44,850 nt of DNA from positions 1-44,850 of the forward strand of contig CAZNLJ010000038.1 in NCBI GenBank assembly GCA_964573725.1, given 5' to 3'. Made by a program: the position numbers and the translations under genes. Source of the DNA: UBA6168 sp964573725 (lineage in GTDB: Bacteria; Bacteroidota; Bacteroidia; Chitinophagales; Saprospiraceae). Of this stretch, positions 1 through 9,814 are shown piece by piece (within the stretch, counting starts at the first letter, position 1; the number at the start of each line of letters is the position of its first letter). The notes beneath the pieces were generated by a model. That model was not told the DNA's origin. It was given only the letters and a program-made list of their open reading frames with translations, and ran no database searches.

Positions 1-123
1 AATTACAGTTTTTTTTCTGTAATCTTGTCTGGTTGTTTAGGGGGCCGGTACAGTTCTGTCAAAAATTCGGCTTGAGCCTGTTCATAAAAGTGTATCCGAT
101 TACCTAAGAGCATGCCATGGAAT

Positions 124-321
124 TCAATACCCCAAAAACGGGATCCAGTTCATAGCTTTCGGTTTCATCCTAATCCATAAGCTATGGTCACCAAATTTGA
201 AGGGATAAATGACTCCCCGTAGCAAGTCATCAAAGAATTGTTGCCCCTCATACGAAAGCGCAAACACGATTTGCACCTCGTTGTAAATGCTATTCTGTGG
301 ATTGTCCGAACAGGTAGCCAA
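124..321 (-). CDS. small hypothetical protein or gene remnant
   Basis: A 65-codon open frame on the minus strand, MATCSDNPQN to the TGA at 124-126. The composition (aromatic and hydrophobic clusters such as QIVFALSYEGQQFFDDLL) looks protein-like, but I recognise no family. It lies in a stretch with no other intact gene, next to a decayed transposase, so it may be the tail of a broken gene. The rest of 1-494 shows nothing I can name. Confidence 0.25.
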   Translation of the reverse strand: MATCSDNPQNSIYNEVQIVFALSYEGQQFFDDLLRGVIYPFKFGDHSLWIRMKPKAMNWIPFLGY

Positions 322-494
322 TGGCGGAACTGAGACAGCAGGTTCCCAAAATGGACAGCCGGCTACCGGTATTTTTCACAAATGGACCGGGACGGAATCC
401 TTGGACGACTGGGCGCCTACCTGAACTAAACCGAACACCAAAATCAAGAAAGAAATAAGCTAATAGCCTAAAATATACAGATAGTCAATTAGTT

Positions 495-941
495 GCATGG
501 ATGTCGATGATTTTTGCAGACGGGGGGACAAATCCGGGGAAAATGATGAACGGGTTTAAGCGGTTAGTCATTTTCGATACGTTGGGGCTTGTGTGGAGTG
601 CCTTCGTCCAAGTCGGCGGTCTTTCGGATACGGTCAATGGCTCCGGACGGTTCGGAGAAGTCAAAGAACGTTTCGTTTGCATGCAAAAGATCCTGGCGGT
701 CAGCGCTTAAAAAAGCCGTTCCGTCGACAGGAAACAGACGGGACCAGGCGTCGGCGTGGATGTCTCCTCTCGTCCGCCCCTTGCAAAAGGGTTCGCTCCC
801 ATGGCCAAAAGACAGGCAGGCGAAAGGTCCCTCGGACGGTTCGATTTATTCAGGCGGCTCAGCAAAGACGGAGCGCACACAACAAAAAGTGCCGAGGGGC
901 TGATTTACTTGCCGGTTGTTCCGTCATTCTTGACAGAATAG
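495..941 (+). pseudogene. IS5-like transposase remnant
   Basis: Frame 501-941 carries two pieces of an IS5/IS4-type DDE transposase. The first, around GFKRLVIFDTLGLVWSAFVQ, matches the family's GRKRHIVVDTLGL region that holds a catalytic Asp. The second, FAPMAKRQAGERSLGRFDLF followed by RRLSKD and EGLIYL, matches the C-terminal block with RWVVERT, RRLSKDYE and the final helix. Both lie in one frame, separated by a TAA at 708-710. The DDE motif is eroded (FDTLGL is kept, RWVVERT has become RQAGERS) and the N-terminal half is missing. This is a dead insertion sequence copy. The family call rests on motif recall and is fairly secure; the outer ends could not be placed. Confidence 0.7.
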
Positions 942-1049
942 GGTCGATTGGCAATCAAATCCCCGATATGCGCTAGAATAAACCAGTGCGCTTCCCCTGC
1001 ACTCCGCCTCCCCATCTTTGCCCCACCAAACCTAAAACCCTTGGCTACC

Positions 1050-3104
1050 ATGAGCATCCTCCAGCACTTCCAGCACCTCCAACTCAGCGCCGACCAGCGG
1101 ACAGCCCTCGGGGAAATCGAACGCTTCCTCCGGGGCAGCGGAGGCGTGTTCATGCTTAAAGGATACGCCGGCACCGGCAAGACCACCCTCCTGCAGGGCG
1201 TCTGCCGCTACCTGGCCAGCCGGCAGCAGGATTACCGGCTCCTGGCACCCACCGGCAGGGCCGCCATGGTGCTGTCGCAAAAGACCGGGGAGCAGGCCTC
1301 CACCATCCACCGGGGGATCTACAACATGAAGGAGCTGTTGGAAAAACGGGAGGGTACCTCCTTCCGGCTCCACTACGGACTGAAAGCCAACCAGGAAAGT
1401 ACCCGCTGCGTCTATCTGGTGGACGAAGCCTCCATGGTGTCGGATGTTTACAGTGACGACGAGTTCTTCATCTTCGGCTCGGGCTGCCTGCTCAAGGACC
1501 TGTTCACCTATGCCGGCTCGGGAAGCGCCGACAGGAAAATCATCTTCGTGGGTGATGACGCCCAGCTGCCGCCTGTGGACATGAAATTTTCCCCCGCCCT
1601 GGATGCCGACTACCTCTCCAGCCAATACCAGGTCGCCTGCCAGGAAACGGTGCTGTCGGAAGTCATCCGCCAGGTTCGCGACAGCGGCATCCTCGACACG
1701 GCCACCCGCATCCGGCAGGCCATCGCCAGCAATACTTTCAACACCTTCGAAGTCAACTACGACAGTGGAGACACCCTCCGGCTGACCCCGGCTGACTTCC
1801 TGGCGCAATATGCCGCCGCGGCAGGGACCGACGGCGGCATCCAACGCAAAATCGTCATCACCCACGCCAACCGGCAGGCACTGGAATACAATCGACAAAT
1901 CAGGCGGCTGAGGTTCGGTGACCGGGCCGGACAAGTGCAGCGGGAGGACTGGCTCATCATCACCCGCAACAACTATAACGGCCCCGTCGAGCTGTTCAAC
2001 GGCATGTTCGTGCGCGTGCTCGAGGTGGGCGACATCGTCCACGATGCCAGGCCCCGCTTCACGGTGGAGGGCGGCGGAACCGTCGAGCGCAGGCTCCGGT
2101 TCCGCGACGTGCTCGTGGAGGCCAGCGACAGCAATGGCAAGCCTTATCCGCTGCGCACCACCCTCCTCGACGACTTCCTCACGGCCGAAGAAGGCAAGCT
2201 CCATCCTTTCGACCAACGGGCCTTGTATATCGAGTTCAAGGAACGTATGCGGACGAAAGGCATCAAGCCTGAAACGGAAGCGTTCCGGGAAGCCTTGAAA
2301 ACTGACCGCTACTTCAACGCCCTGCAAGCCAAATACGGCTATGCCATCACCTGCCATAAGTCCCAGGGCGGGGAATGGGAAATTGCCTTTGTAGATTTCA
2401 ATGTATTTATCGGGAAAATGTCCAGGAGCTTTTTCCGCTGGGCCTACACCGCCATCACCCGCGGCAGCCGGCAGCTGCTGTGCATCGACGCCCCCCATTA
2501 CAACGCCCTCAACCAATTCGTGGTCAGGGATATCGAGCGGCTCGCCAAGGTCCTGCCCGACGCGTATTACGTGCCGAAACGCGAAGGGGAACCTGATTAT
2601 TTCCTGCGGTATCGGCGGGAACGCATCAGCGAGCGCTGTGCCGACGAAGGCATGGAGGTCAGCTTCCGGACACACAACTATCAACTGTTGACCGAATTCC
2701 GGCAGGACGGACAGTCCGGCCGCGTGCAACTCTGGCACAATGACAGGGGCTTCACAAAGACCAGCTATGTGCAATTCAGCGACGATGCCTTCCAGTCCCG
2801 GGTGAAAGCGCTGCTCACCGCCACCCTGCTGCCCGAGGAGGTGCCTTTCCAGGAAAAATTCGAGTTCCAACGCGGCATGCACCAGTATTTCCTGGGCTTG
2901 TTGGGAGAGACGGACATCCGCCTCACCAACATCTTGCAGCACCAGTGGAGCGACCAGTATTTCCTGTACACAGGGGCGGAATGCGCCTTGGTGGAATTCC
3001 ATTTCAACGGCAGGAATTTTTACACCCATGCCACGCCGCGCTCCACCGACGGCACCGGAGATGCAAAGCTCCAGACCCTGGTGGACAGGCTCCGCGGCCT
3101 CTAA
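1050..3104 (+). CDS. RecD-like / UvrD_C_2 superfamily 1 helicase with C-terminal extension
   Basis: Predicted 684-residue ATP-dependent DNA helicase of the RecD-like SF1 group. Motifs run in order: Walker A GYAGTGKTT at residues 38-46, Walker B VDEAS at 124-128, motif III FVGDDAQLPP at 166-175, SEVIRQ near 203-208, motif V/UvrD_C_2 CHKSQGGEWE near 435-444, and motif VI YTAITR near 466-471. About 200 residues follow motif VI; they match nothing I know and are absent from the paralogue at 10805-12244. The ATG at 1050 (MSILQHFQHL) is preferred over the in-frame ATG at 948 because residues before it are low-quality and proline-rich. The gene stands alone, with transposase debris upstream and 500 noncoding bases downstream. 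Its job could be DNA repair, mobile-element replication or defence; sequence alone does not decide. Confidence 0.85.
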   Translation: MSILQHFQHLQLSADQRTALGEIERFLRGSGGVFMLKGYAGTGKTTLLQGVCRYLASRQQDYRLLAPTGRAAMVLSQKTGEQASTIHRGIYNMKELLEKREGTSFRLHYGLKANQESTRCVYLVDEASMVSDVYSDDEFFIFGSGCLLKDLFTYAGSGSADRKIIFVGDDAQLPPVDMKFSPALDADYLSSQYQVACQETVLSEVIRQVRDSGILDTATRIRQAIASNTFNTFEVNYDSGDTLRLTPADFLAQYAAAAGTDGGIQRKIVITHANRQALEYNRQIRRLRFGDRAGQVQREDWLIITRNNYNGPVELFNGMFVRVLEVGDIVHDARPRFTVEGGGTVERRLRFRDVLVEASDSNGKPYPLRTTLLDDFLTAEEGKLHPFDQRALYIEFKERMRTKGIKPETEAFREALKTDRYFNALQAKYGYAITCHKSQGGEWEIAFVDFNVFIGKMSRSFFRWAYTAITRGSRQLLCIDAPHYNALNQFVVRDIERLAKVLPDAYYVPKREGEPDYFLRYRRERISERCADEGMEVSFRTHNYQLLTEFRQDGQSGRVQLWHNDRGFTKTSYVQFSDDAFQSRVKALLTATLLPEEVPFQEKFEFQRGMHQYFLGLLGETDIRLTNILQHQWSDQYFLYTGAECALVEFHFNGRNFYTHATPRSTDGTGDAKLQTLVDRLRGL

Positions 3105-3601
3105 GACACGGCTGTTATGCCACACCCTGAACCCCTCCTGGACGTATTTTTTCTGCGGCAGCCTTTTCTGTCGCAGGGATTCAGCGCTGTTTGCCATTGC
3201 ATGGTTATTTCTTCATCAAGGCAACGGTTTTCTTCGCGCCCTTATTCCGCGCGGCTCCGGGTGGGTCAGTTTACAGGGAAATGGGTGGGTCGGTTTGTAG
3301 TGAAATATACAGGATACACGCCCGTTCCCTCAACATCGCGGCATGACACCGGAAGCCTGCCGCACCTTCCGGCTACCGCTTTCCGGCTTCCGGGCACCTT
3401 TCCCGCTATCATGCCATCCGGTCCATAAAAATGCGGGCGGCCTCCCCGGTATCCGGCTAAATTGCAGGAACAAACACGATGGATACCCACCTACCGGTCG
3501 GAAGGCAACAAACAGGTTGCACAAGAAAAAAGGATGCCGCCTGTCCGGCCGGGTCCAAGGTGTATCCATCGCGATTTATCGACCGTCAAAACCATCGACC
3601 C
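3105..3601. other. intergenic region with no recognised gene
   Basis: About 500 bases between the helicase and the next gene. Apart from the IS21-like tandem repeat at 3259-3306 I see no gene. The short open frames in all directions have no family resemblance and overlap one another. Confidence 0.5.
3259..3306 (+). repeat. 24-bp imperfect tandem repeat resembling an IS21-family end
   Basis: Two adjacent 24-mers, GGGTGGGTCAGTTTACAGGG plus AAAT (3259-3282) and GGGTGGGTCGGTTTGTAGTG plus AAAT (3283-3306), differ at four positions. Repeated GGGTCAGTTT-type blocks are typical of IS21-family termini, where istA binds. No istA or istB gene is present, so this would be a solo end left after deletion. 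The IS21 link is from memory of the family and not confirmed. Confidence 0.4.
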
Positions 3602-4240
3602 ATGTTTAACGATTTGGATTACGTCATCTTGCAACAATGCATCTTCAACAAGTTCTTCGTGTACGGCCGCGGCGCCATCGGGGATAACGAATCTGCACCA
3701 AGTAAGAGCCTGAACGGATGGGACATCTACCTCAACGGCAAGAACGATATGCCGGCTTTAGATGAAGATGAACCATATGACGTGGTTTTCAAAGGCTCCA
3801 TTTACCATGATGACCTGATGGGCGGAATGCCGCCCACCTCAGCTTACATCGACTACATATTCGTGGGAACCCCCAGCACTTATGTCCTGCTGGTCGGCGT
3901 CGTTGCCTATGATTTGTATGAGGAAATGGCTCGCAAAAACAGAAGAGAAGAAACGGAAGGAGACGAACCGGAGGAAGAACCGCACCCGAATCGGGAATTC
4001 ACTTACGATGTAGCGGCACTGGTAAATAAGCGGGATGTACCGGCGGAAAACAAATCCGACACCCAGGCCATCCTTCGGGAGCTGTTGCTGGGCCATCTGA
4101 CGGTATTCCTGGGCGTCAAATACATGGACAGCAGGCTGGAGTATGTCGAATTCCTGGATGAGGAAGACACCTTGAAGACCCTTTTCCAGGAATACCAAAG
4201 CCTGGTGAAAGCGGGAAAAATCGAGGAACCGAAGAAGTGA
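3602..4240 (+). CDS. hypothetical protein, acidic, 212 residues
   Basis: Begins MFNDLDYVILQQCIFNKFFV and ends KAGKIEEPKK with TGA at 4238-4240. An in-frame ATG at 3479 exists, but the 41 residues before MFNDLDY are Cys/Arg/Pro-rich and look noncoding, so the start at 3602 is preferred. There is a short hydrophobic stretch near STYVLLVGVVAYDLY (about residues 92-106), then a very acidic linker (EETEGDEPEEEP) and a helical C-terminus. No catalytic motif or family is recognised. Sixty-four bases separate it from the next gene, so the two may be co-transcribed. Confidence 0.6.
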   Translation: MFNDLDYVILQQCIFNKFFVYGRGAIGDNESAPSKSLNGWDIYLNGKNDMPALDEDEPYDVVFKGSIYHDDLMGGMPPTSAYIDYIFVGTPSTYVLLVGVVAYDLYEEMARKNRREETEGDEPEEEPHPNREFTYDVAALVNKRDVPAENKSDTQAILRELLLGHLTVFLGVKYMDSRLEYVEFLDEEDTLKTLFQEYQSLVKAGKIEEPKK

Positions 4241-4304
4241 GGATCGGCTCCGGTTGGTAACACCGGAGGCATCCTATCCAATAAATCGTCACCATTATTT
4301 ACCT

Positions 4305-4907
4305 ATGAAAAAAACAAGTCTCGGCATCCTGTTGCTACTGCTCCCGTTCTGGTTGATTTCACAACACATCACGGAGAGTCCGATGAATTACAAGAAGCGG
4401 CTGCGGAACATCTTCACCAGCAAGTCGTCCATCCTGATGATAAGCATGAAAAAAGATTATGATGTAGGTGGACAGGACACCACCTACGCCTGTTTGTTCA
4501 CCGTGTCCCAAACGGAAGTGGACGTCACCAATTTCAGCATCGGCTACAGTGCCTTTTCGTGGGGCGGGGTGCTGGGCGGACTGGCGTCATCTTCGGTGGA
4601 CTTGAAACGGGAGACGAACACCGAAAGCGTCCTGCTGGAGAAATCGAAATTCATGGACTTCTACAAATGTGTGAACGACGTGTACAAGGTCTCCGGATTG
4701 ATGGCCATGAACAAACGCCCCGTCAACGCCCTGTGCACCTGCGGGACTGAAAACATTTCCTTTGGCGGGGAGTATGCCCCGGATGCATTGGACAAGCAGC
4801 GGTTTTATTTCGAGATGAACGGGGCGGTTTTCTCCATGACCCGTTTTGAATTTGATGAAATCGTCCGTTTCGTCGTTTCGCTGAAACAGGAGCTGGACAA
4901 GGTGTAG
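4305..4907 (+). CDS. predicted secreted hypothetical protein, 200 residues
   Basis: Starts MKKTSLGILLLLLPFWLISQ, a clear Sec signal peptide with a Lys-rich n-region and a long Leu core; cleavage is probably just after the ISQ/HIT region. The mature part is about 178 residues of mixed alpha/beta character with no motif I recognise. The ATG at 4305 is chosen over 4254 because it opens the signal peptide directly. It follows the acidic hypothetical at 3602-4240 by 64 bases, so they may form a small operon. Function unknown; export across the inner membrane is the only supported statement. Confidence 0.65.
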   Translation: MKKTSLGILLLLLPFWLISQHITESPMNYKKRLRNIFTSKSSILMISMKKDYDVGGQDTTYACLFTVSQTEVDVTNFSIGYSAFSWGGVLGGLASSSVDLKRETNTESVLLEKSKFMDFYKCVNDVYKVSGLMAMNKRPVNALCTCGTENISFGGEYAPDALDKQRFYFEMNGAVFSMTRFEFDEIVRFVVSLKQELDKV

Positions 4908-5195
4908 GGCCCCGGGGCCGGTCGGAAGCGGGCTTTGCCGGTACGTTGCGCAGATCCGCTTCCGATCGGTTCCCATTATTGGTACTGTTGTTGAACTGAT
5001 TCAGAATTAACACGGTCCGGACAGCCCCCTGACAGCACGTCGCCATCGTCATGCCGGACGGAAAACGCGTAGCCCGGGAGGCAGGCCAGGCAACAAGCCG
5101 ATGCCATCGCCCCACAGCGTTTCAGCGAGCGTAACCCATACACCCCAGGTCCTCGGGCAGGCGGCTTGCCGCTTGCCTTTCCATCCGATTACACC

Positions 5196-7118
5196 ATGTC
5201 AAAAGACATTTACCTGACAAACGGCATAGCCTGCAAGGCGCAGGTGCTGGCCTCCATCGCCCGGGCGAACAAGAGCATCCGGGTCGCCATGGCCTATTTC
5301 ACGGATCGCGAAATCGCCGACCAGCTCATCCTGGCCCAACGCAAGGGCATCACCGTCTCCGTCGTCCTGGATGCAGACCCCAAAAATGATAAGATCCGGG
5401 ATGTCCTGATGGGCCGGGTGGAACTGTTCATCTTCCGAGCCAATGGCTTCGGCATGATGCACCACAAGTTCTGCATCATCGACCATTACGAGCTGCTGCA
5501 CGGCACCTTCAACTACACCAACAACGCCGCGAAGAACAACAGGGAATCGATGAACGTGCTGTATTCGGCCGAAGCCATCGAGAAATATGCCGACACTTTC
5601 CAGGCCTTGGCAGGAGACCCGGCTTGCTACCGGATCCCCTACATCCAGGAACCGGTGCTCAAGACCCCGACCGACGACAATTACCTCGAACGCTTCACCG
5701 AGACCCTCAAGAACCATATCGCCCACATCTTCGACGACTTCGACCAGGCGACCGTCGTCGAGGAGGGCCGGCACCTGTCGGAAAAAAACGACGGCTCGGA
5801 AGCCGTTTTCCTCACCTACCTGGACCGCGTCCTGGGTGAGGTCAACAGCCGCCTGAGCCAGAACGAGCAAATCAGGACCACCGTCAAGACCAACATGACG
5901 GCTTCCCTGGAACGGGCAATCGAAACCAATAACGACAGCCTGGACGCCGACCTCCAACTGCTGACCGAACACGGTACCGAAAAAAATCAACTCATCGAAT
6001 ACCGAATCGAGCAAAACAAAAGCCTTCGAAAGGAAAAACAGGAGGAATTCCAGCAGCACACGGTCGAGGCCGACCGCATCCGGTCCCAGATCGCCGAACT
6101 GAAAACCGATAACGAAAACCTGGACCGCGAACTCGGCACCAAACGGTTCTGGTCGATTTCGACCGGCCTGCAACTGTTCCTGGTTGTTCTCCTGATGGGA
6201 TATTTGAGCCTTTTCTTCGCGAGCGCTTTTTGGAAGATATTTTTTGAGGAGGCGGAAATCATAACCATGATAGAAAATGATATCACTCCGCCGAAACCAT
6301 TGGTATTCGACGCGGATGCGCTACTAAAAATCTTTGAAAAGAAAGGAAATATTTTTGGGGTCATCGCATCGTTGTTGTTCATCCTGCCCGTATTGGCATC
6401 CAGCGCGAAATTATTCGTCAGAAAATATGAAAAGACGGCAAGCTATGCCAGTTGGGTGGTTGGAATATTCCTTTTCGACGTTCTCGTTGCCTACATGGTC
6501 AGCCAACACGCCTTTAATATCAAACAAATGCAAGCAGGAACGTCGGACCAGGAGTTGCCGATATGGGAAACATTCAAGACCATCGAATTCTTGCTGATCC
6601 TGCCCTTCGGTGCCATCCCCCTGATCCTGGTCAAGTTCTTGCTCGAAAACATCGTGGACGCCTATCATGCCTCCAATCCGGAATCACGGGGACTGGAGAA
6701 AGTGCAGCGCCGCAAGGCCAACCGGCAGCGGATAACCAACCGGGAAGGGGAGTTGAGCACGGTGGAAGCGAAGCTGAACCAGCTGCAGGAGGAGCTGTCC
6801 GACGTGGATAGCAAGCTCAGCTCCCTTGAGAACGAGCTGCAGATCCAGCACAACTATTTAAACAACAAACGTATGGAATTCAAGCAGCGGGTGGAGAAGC
6901 GGAACACGAACCTCCGCGAAATATACAATGCCTTCATTGCCAGCGTTGATTCCGGCAGCAAGGAGTTCATCAAGAACCTGGTCGGTGGAAGGGTCACCGC
7001 CTTTCGGCAAGGTTATTTCAGCCATCTCAACGGCTATTACCACCAGGAGCAGGCACAGAAACGAATAGGGGTACTCGAAGCCGCCCACCGGAACTGGCTG
7101 CAAAAAAATTTCGAATAA
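5196..7118 (+). CDS. membrane protein with N-terminal phospholipase-D-like (HKD) nuclease domain
   Basis: Predicted 640 residues. Residues 1-145 form a PLD-like domain with one HKD motif, HHKFCIID (H89, K91, D96), followed by GTFNYTNNA and a downstream Glu. Single-HKD proteins of this kind usually dimerise and act as nucleases or phospholipases. A helical region follows (about 200-315), then four hydrophobic segments near 325-345, 386-405, 418-436 and 463-482, then a coiled coil near 500-580 rich in Glu/Leu heptads. The start at 5196 (MSKDIYLTNG) is chosen over 5166, whose extra residues look untranslated. The stop is three bases before the next ATG, so the lipoprotein gene downstream is almost certainly co-transcribed. 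A membrane-anchored PLD nuclease with coiled coils would fit a defence or stress role, but that is inference. Confidence 0.75.
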   Translation: MSKDIYLTNGIACKAQVLASIARANKSIRVAMAYFTDREIADQLILAQRKGITVSVVLDADPKNDKIRDVLMGRVELFIFRANGFGMMHHKFCIIDHYELLHGTFNYTNNAAKNNRESMNVLYSAEAIEKYADTFQALAGDPACYRIPYIQEPVLKTPTDDNYLERFTETLKNHIAHIFDDFDQATVVEEGRHLSEKNDGSEAVFLTYLDRVLGEVNSRLSQNEQIRTTVKTNMTASLERAIETNNDSLDADLQLLTEHGTEKNQLIEYRIEQNKSLRKEKQEEFQQHTVEADRIRSQIAELKTDNENLDRELGTKRFWSISTGLQLFLVVLLMGYLSLFFASAFWKIFFEEAEIITMIENDITPPKPLVFDADALLKIFEKKGNIFGVIASLLFILPVLASSAKLFVRKYEKTASYASWVVGIFLFDVLVAYMVSQHAFNIKQMQAGTSDQELPIWETFKTIEFLLILPFGAIPLILVKFLLENIVDAYHASNPESRGLEKVQRRKANRQRITNREGELSTVEAKLNQLQEELSDVDSKLSSLENELQIQHNYLNNKRMEFKQRVEKRNTNLREIYNAFIASVDSGSKEFIKNLVGGRVTAFRQGYFSHLNGYYHQEQAQKRIGVLEAAHRNWLQKNFE

Positions 7119-7121
7119 GCC

Positions 7122-8075
7122 ATGAGAGCATTCCGAATAATGCCGGCCGCCTGGCTGGGGTTGTTGGTCTCCTGCGGTGATTCAACCCCATCCGAAGCGC
7201 CCGTCGGGACGAAGACCGCGATCCATTACGACAACATCATGGTCTATTCGGACCTGTCGAGCCGGCTGCGGTCCAACCCCAACGATACGGTCATCCTCGC
7301 ACAGGTCATCGATTATTTTATCGATGACTGCGTCAAACCCGGGGTCAAGATCAACGACCGTTCGTCGATCCTGTATTCGCGGATCAACTACCACAAATCC
7401 GATTGCCCCTCGAAAAAGATCGACATCGGCACCATCCCGGACCTGACCTCCAAGCAAAAGTTCGTCAATGACAATTCCCCGGACGGCGGATTGACCCAAG
7501 CCATCGGTGAGCTCCGGGACGCCATCCGATGCAACTACCGGGAACGGGACAAGGACGGGCTGGATATCCTCTCGCTCCTGTTCCTGGAGGTCAATGCCGG
7601 TTACCATCTCAAGGATACCGTCGTCACCTTGTCGGATGAGCGGGATACCATCCTGCAGGTCTATCGCAACCACTTGGTCCTCTTCACCGACGGGTACCTG
7701 GAATATGCGACCGCAAAGGGGTCGAAGGATTTTTATTTCGGGAAAAAACAGATCGAGGCGGTCCGGAAATATTGCAAGTCGAAGCAAGTCACCCCGGAGG
7801 AAGCCATCCGGGACAACCCCCGTTTCCGGATCCGGCCCCTGCCTTCGCCCAACAACCGGCTGGTCCGGCTGTACGTCCTGGAAACGGACGACCGCGGGCT
7901 CAACGCCCGCCGTGGGACCGTCCTCCACACCGGGGAACTGAGCGACAACCACATCCTGCAACTGGTTTGGAAAGACTGGGCGGAACGCAGCGGCTTCCGA
8001 CATTTCGAATGGAAGCAGAAGACGACGCCGACCAACCTGCCGCAGGATTTCATCCGGCGGATCTTCCAGGGTTGA
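7122..8075 (+). CDS. lipoprotein, possibly with VWA-like domain
   Basis: Predicted 317 residues. The N-terminus MRAFRIMPAAWLGLLVSCGD carries a lipobox, LVSC, so it should be lipidated at Cys18 and membrane-anchored outside the cytoplasm. The next segment, NIMVYSDLSSRL, places a D-x-S-S after a beta strand, and a later strand reads HLVLFTDGYL; together these resemble the metal-binding strand edges of a von Willebrand factor A fold. That assignment is tentative because the third MIDAS element is not evident. It starts three bases after the PLD-like gene, so the pair is probably one operon. No catalytic residues are recognised. Confidence 0.65.
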   Translation: MRAFRIMPAAWLGLLVSCGDSTPSEAPVGTKTAIHYDNIMVYSDLSSRLRSNPNDTVILAQVIDYFIDDCVKPGVKINDRSSILYSRINYHKSDCPSKKIDIGTIPDLTSKQKFVNDNSPDGGLTQAIGELRDAIRCNYRERDKDGLDILSLLFLEVNAGYHLKDTVVTLSDERDTILQVYRNHLVLFTDGYLEYATAKGSKDFYFGKKQIEAVRKYCKSKQVTPEEAIRDNPRFRIRPLPSPNNRLVRLYVLETDDRGLNARRGTVLHTGELSDNHILQLVWKDWAERSGFRHFEWKQKTTPTNLPQDFIRRIFQG

Positions 8076-8674
8076 AAAAAGCTGCGCGGGGAAAAATCGA
8101 GCAAATCTGAACCAATATGAATGCTGGGAGACCCGAAGATTATGCCGGACCTCGGCCGAGTTCCGCCGGAAACCCGTTGCGTGCGTCCGGACCGGATCAA
8201 CAGTCCGGTCGTTCGATGCTGAACTGTACGCCCGCCAGCCCGTAGCAAATCCCAGGCGCCTTGGGCGGTGGTTCCCGGAATACCTTGCCGGATCGAGCCG
8301 CGATGCTTTTCCTTGGTCTGGTTCATTACGCGCCGTGTCAGTTGCCGGCTTCCTATCCAGTGCATCCTACCGCCGGCACGGCGACTGGAGGGGCTTTACG
8401 GAAAGCGGGGATCGGCAAGAACCTGAACCTGCCGAAACGGAAAATTACTTCACTGGATGGTATCCGTCAATACCTTTCCCAAAACCAAAAAACCGGTCAT
8501 TGACAGGGCGGCCGAACTTATGCCCCGGGACTACCGAGAAGCGTTGCCAGCACTATTCTGGCGGGAAGAAAGGTCGTTCATGGAGAGCACGCTGCTGACA
8601 ACGGCCCTGGCCTTTCGGCTGTCGCTGCGGAAGATGCCGGAAGTCCGGTACATCAGGATACCGGTATCGAATAA
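8076..8674. other. intergenic region, no clear gene
   Basis: About 600 bases between the lipoprotein gene and the end of the convergent WYL gene. A plus-strand open frame at 8457-8729 (MVSVNTFPKTKKPVIDRAAE...) overlaps the 3' end of the WYL gene and may be gene debris. I cannot support it as a gene. Confidence 0.4.
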
Positions 8675-9730
8675 TCACAAATCATTTTCATGCTGCATGT
8701 TAAAACATGATTTATCCTTGATTCCGTAATTCCCCAGTGCTGCCTCGAAGCGTTCCCGTATTCGCTGCCGCAGTGACTCCGGTGCCAGTACCACCATTCC
8801 TTCGCCGTAAGACAAGATCACCTGCTCCAACTCGAAATTCGGAATCACCGACAACTGAAGCCTGAGTCCGTCCCCGTCCTCCCCCAGTTTCCGCTGGGAA
8901 CCGTGCAGCGGCTTGGTCAGGACGTATTTCGCCAACTCCGGCTTCACCAGCAGCACCACTTTTTCCAGCACGCCCTCCTCCAGGCGCGTGACGCCGATGA
9001 TGTCCTCAAAATACTCGTCGAAGTCCACCATGCTGTTCTCGGCATAAGCCAGAGGCGCCTCCGCGACGGCCTCCATCCGGTCCAGCGCCAGGTTGGTGAT
9101 GTACGCCTCGTCGGGATTGTACCCCAGCAGGAACCAGCGGTTGTTGTACTGCTTGAGAAAGTAGGGATGGATGGTGATGCGCGATGCCTGCTCGTGCCGG
9201 AAAGGCTGGTAATCGATATACAGGACCTGCTTGTTGAGAATGGCCCGGAACAGGCCCCCGAGGTGGGAAAGCCCCCGCAGGTACTCGTTGCTGCCGAAGG
9301 CGATGACATCCGGGCCGGATTCCGCCATGCTCAGGGATTGCTCCAGGCGGGGAATCAGCTCGAGCACCCATTCGAATTGCGGCAAGCCCTTCATGCGGAC
9401 GAGCACCATGACTGCGGCCTTCAGCTGCTGCACTTCCGTCTCATTCAGGGGGCGGTTGTTGATGGAGAAACCAAGGTCCTCATACCGGTAATACACCCGC
9501 TTCCCATCCTGGTGGCGCTTCAGCGGGATAGCCCAGCCCTGCTCGCTCTCCATGAACCTGATATCCTCGAACAATTGGCGCCGCCGGATGCCGGTCTCCG
9601 GGCCGTTGTATTCGGCAAGGGCCTCGTTGCACACCCGGAGCAGGTCCTGCCAGTAGTATTTCCTGCCGGGATTGCGGAAGCAACGGTCAAGCACCTGGTA
9701 GCGGATATATGCGTTTTTATTGATGGCCAT
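8675..9730 (-). CDS. WYL-domain transcriptional regulator
   Basis: Predicted 351 residues on the minus strand, start MAINKNAYIRYQVLDRCFRN (ATG complement at 9728-9730). A longer in-frame start exists far upstream, but the extra sequence is low quality. Residues 1-75 form a winged helix-turn-helix (RRQLFEDIRFMES matches the typical recognition region). The middle holds a WYL domain, with LYIDYQPF, the ITIHPYFLKQYNNRWFLLGY block and NLALDRMEAV. The C-terminal WCX-like part is LEKVVLLVKPELAKYVLTKP. WYL proteins bind nucleic acid or nucleotide ligands and often control defence loci. It faces away from the CRISPR locus and stands alone, so a link to CRISPR control is speculation. Confidence 0.88.
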   Translation of the reverse strand: MAINKNAYIRYQVLDRCFRNPGRKYYWQDLLRVCNEALAEYNGPETGIRRRQLFEDIRFMESEQGWAIPLKRHQDGKRVYYRYEDLGFSINNRPLNETEVQQLKAAVMVLVRMKGLPQFEWVLELIPRLEQSLSMAESGPDVIAFGSNEYLRGLSHLGGLFRAILNKQVLYIDYQPFRHEQASRITIHPYFLKQYNNRWFLLGYNPDEAYITNLALDRMEAVAEAPLAYAENSMVDFDEYFEDIIGVTRLEEGVLEKVVLLVKPELAKYVLTKPLHGSQRKLGEDGDGLRLQLSVIPNFELEQVILSYGEGMVVLAPESLRQRIRERFEAALGNYGIKDKSCFNMQHENDL

Positions 9731-9814
9731 GAGAATTGTTTTGTGATGCAGAATTGCCGCATCAATAATTGGGACGTGTTGCAAACGTAAGCTAAACAGC
9801 GGTGGTTTCATTGA

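Noticed and set aside
589..976. Overlapping plus-strand frames with Arg/Ser-rich products
   Set aside because: Out-of-frame readings of the decayed IS5-like transposase.
1032..3197. A 721-codon minus-strand open frame opposite the first helicase
   Set aside because: It is the antisense shadow of a GC-rich gene with all helicase motifs on the plus strand; its own sequence has no family resemblance.
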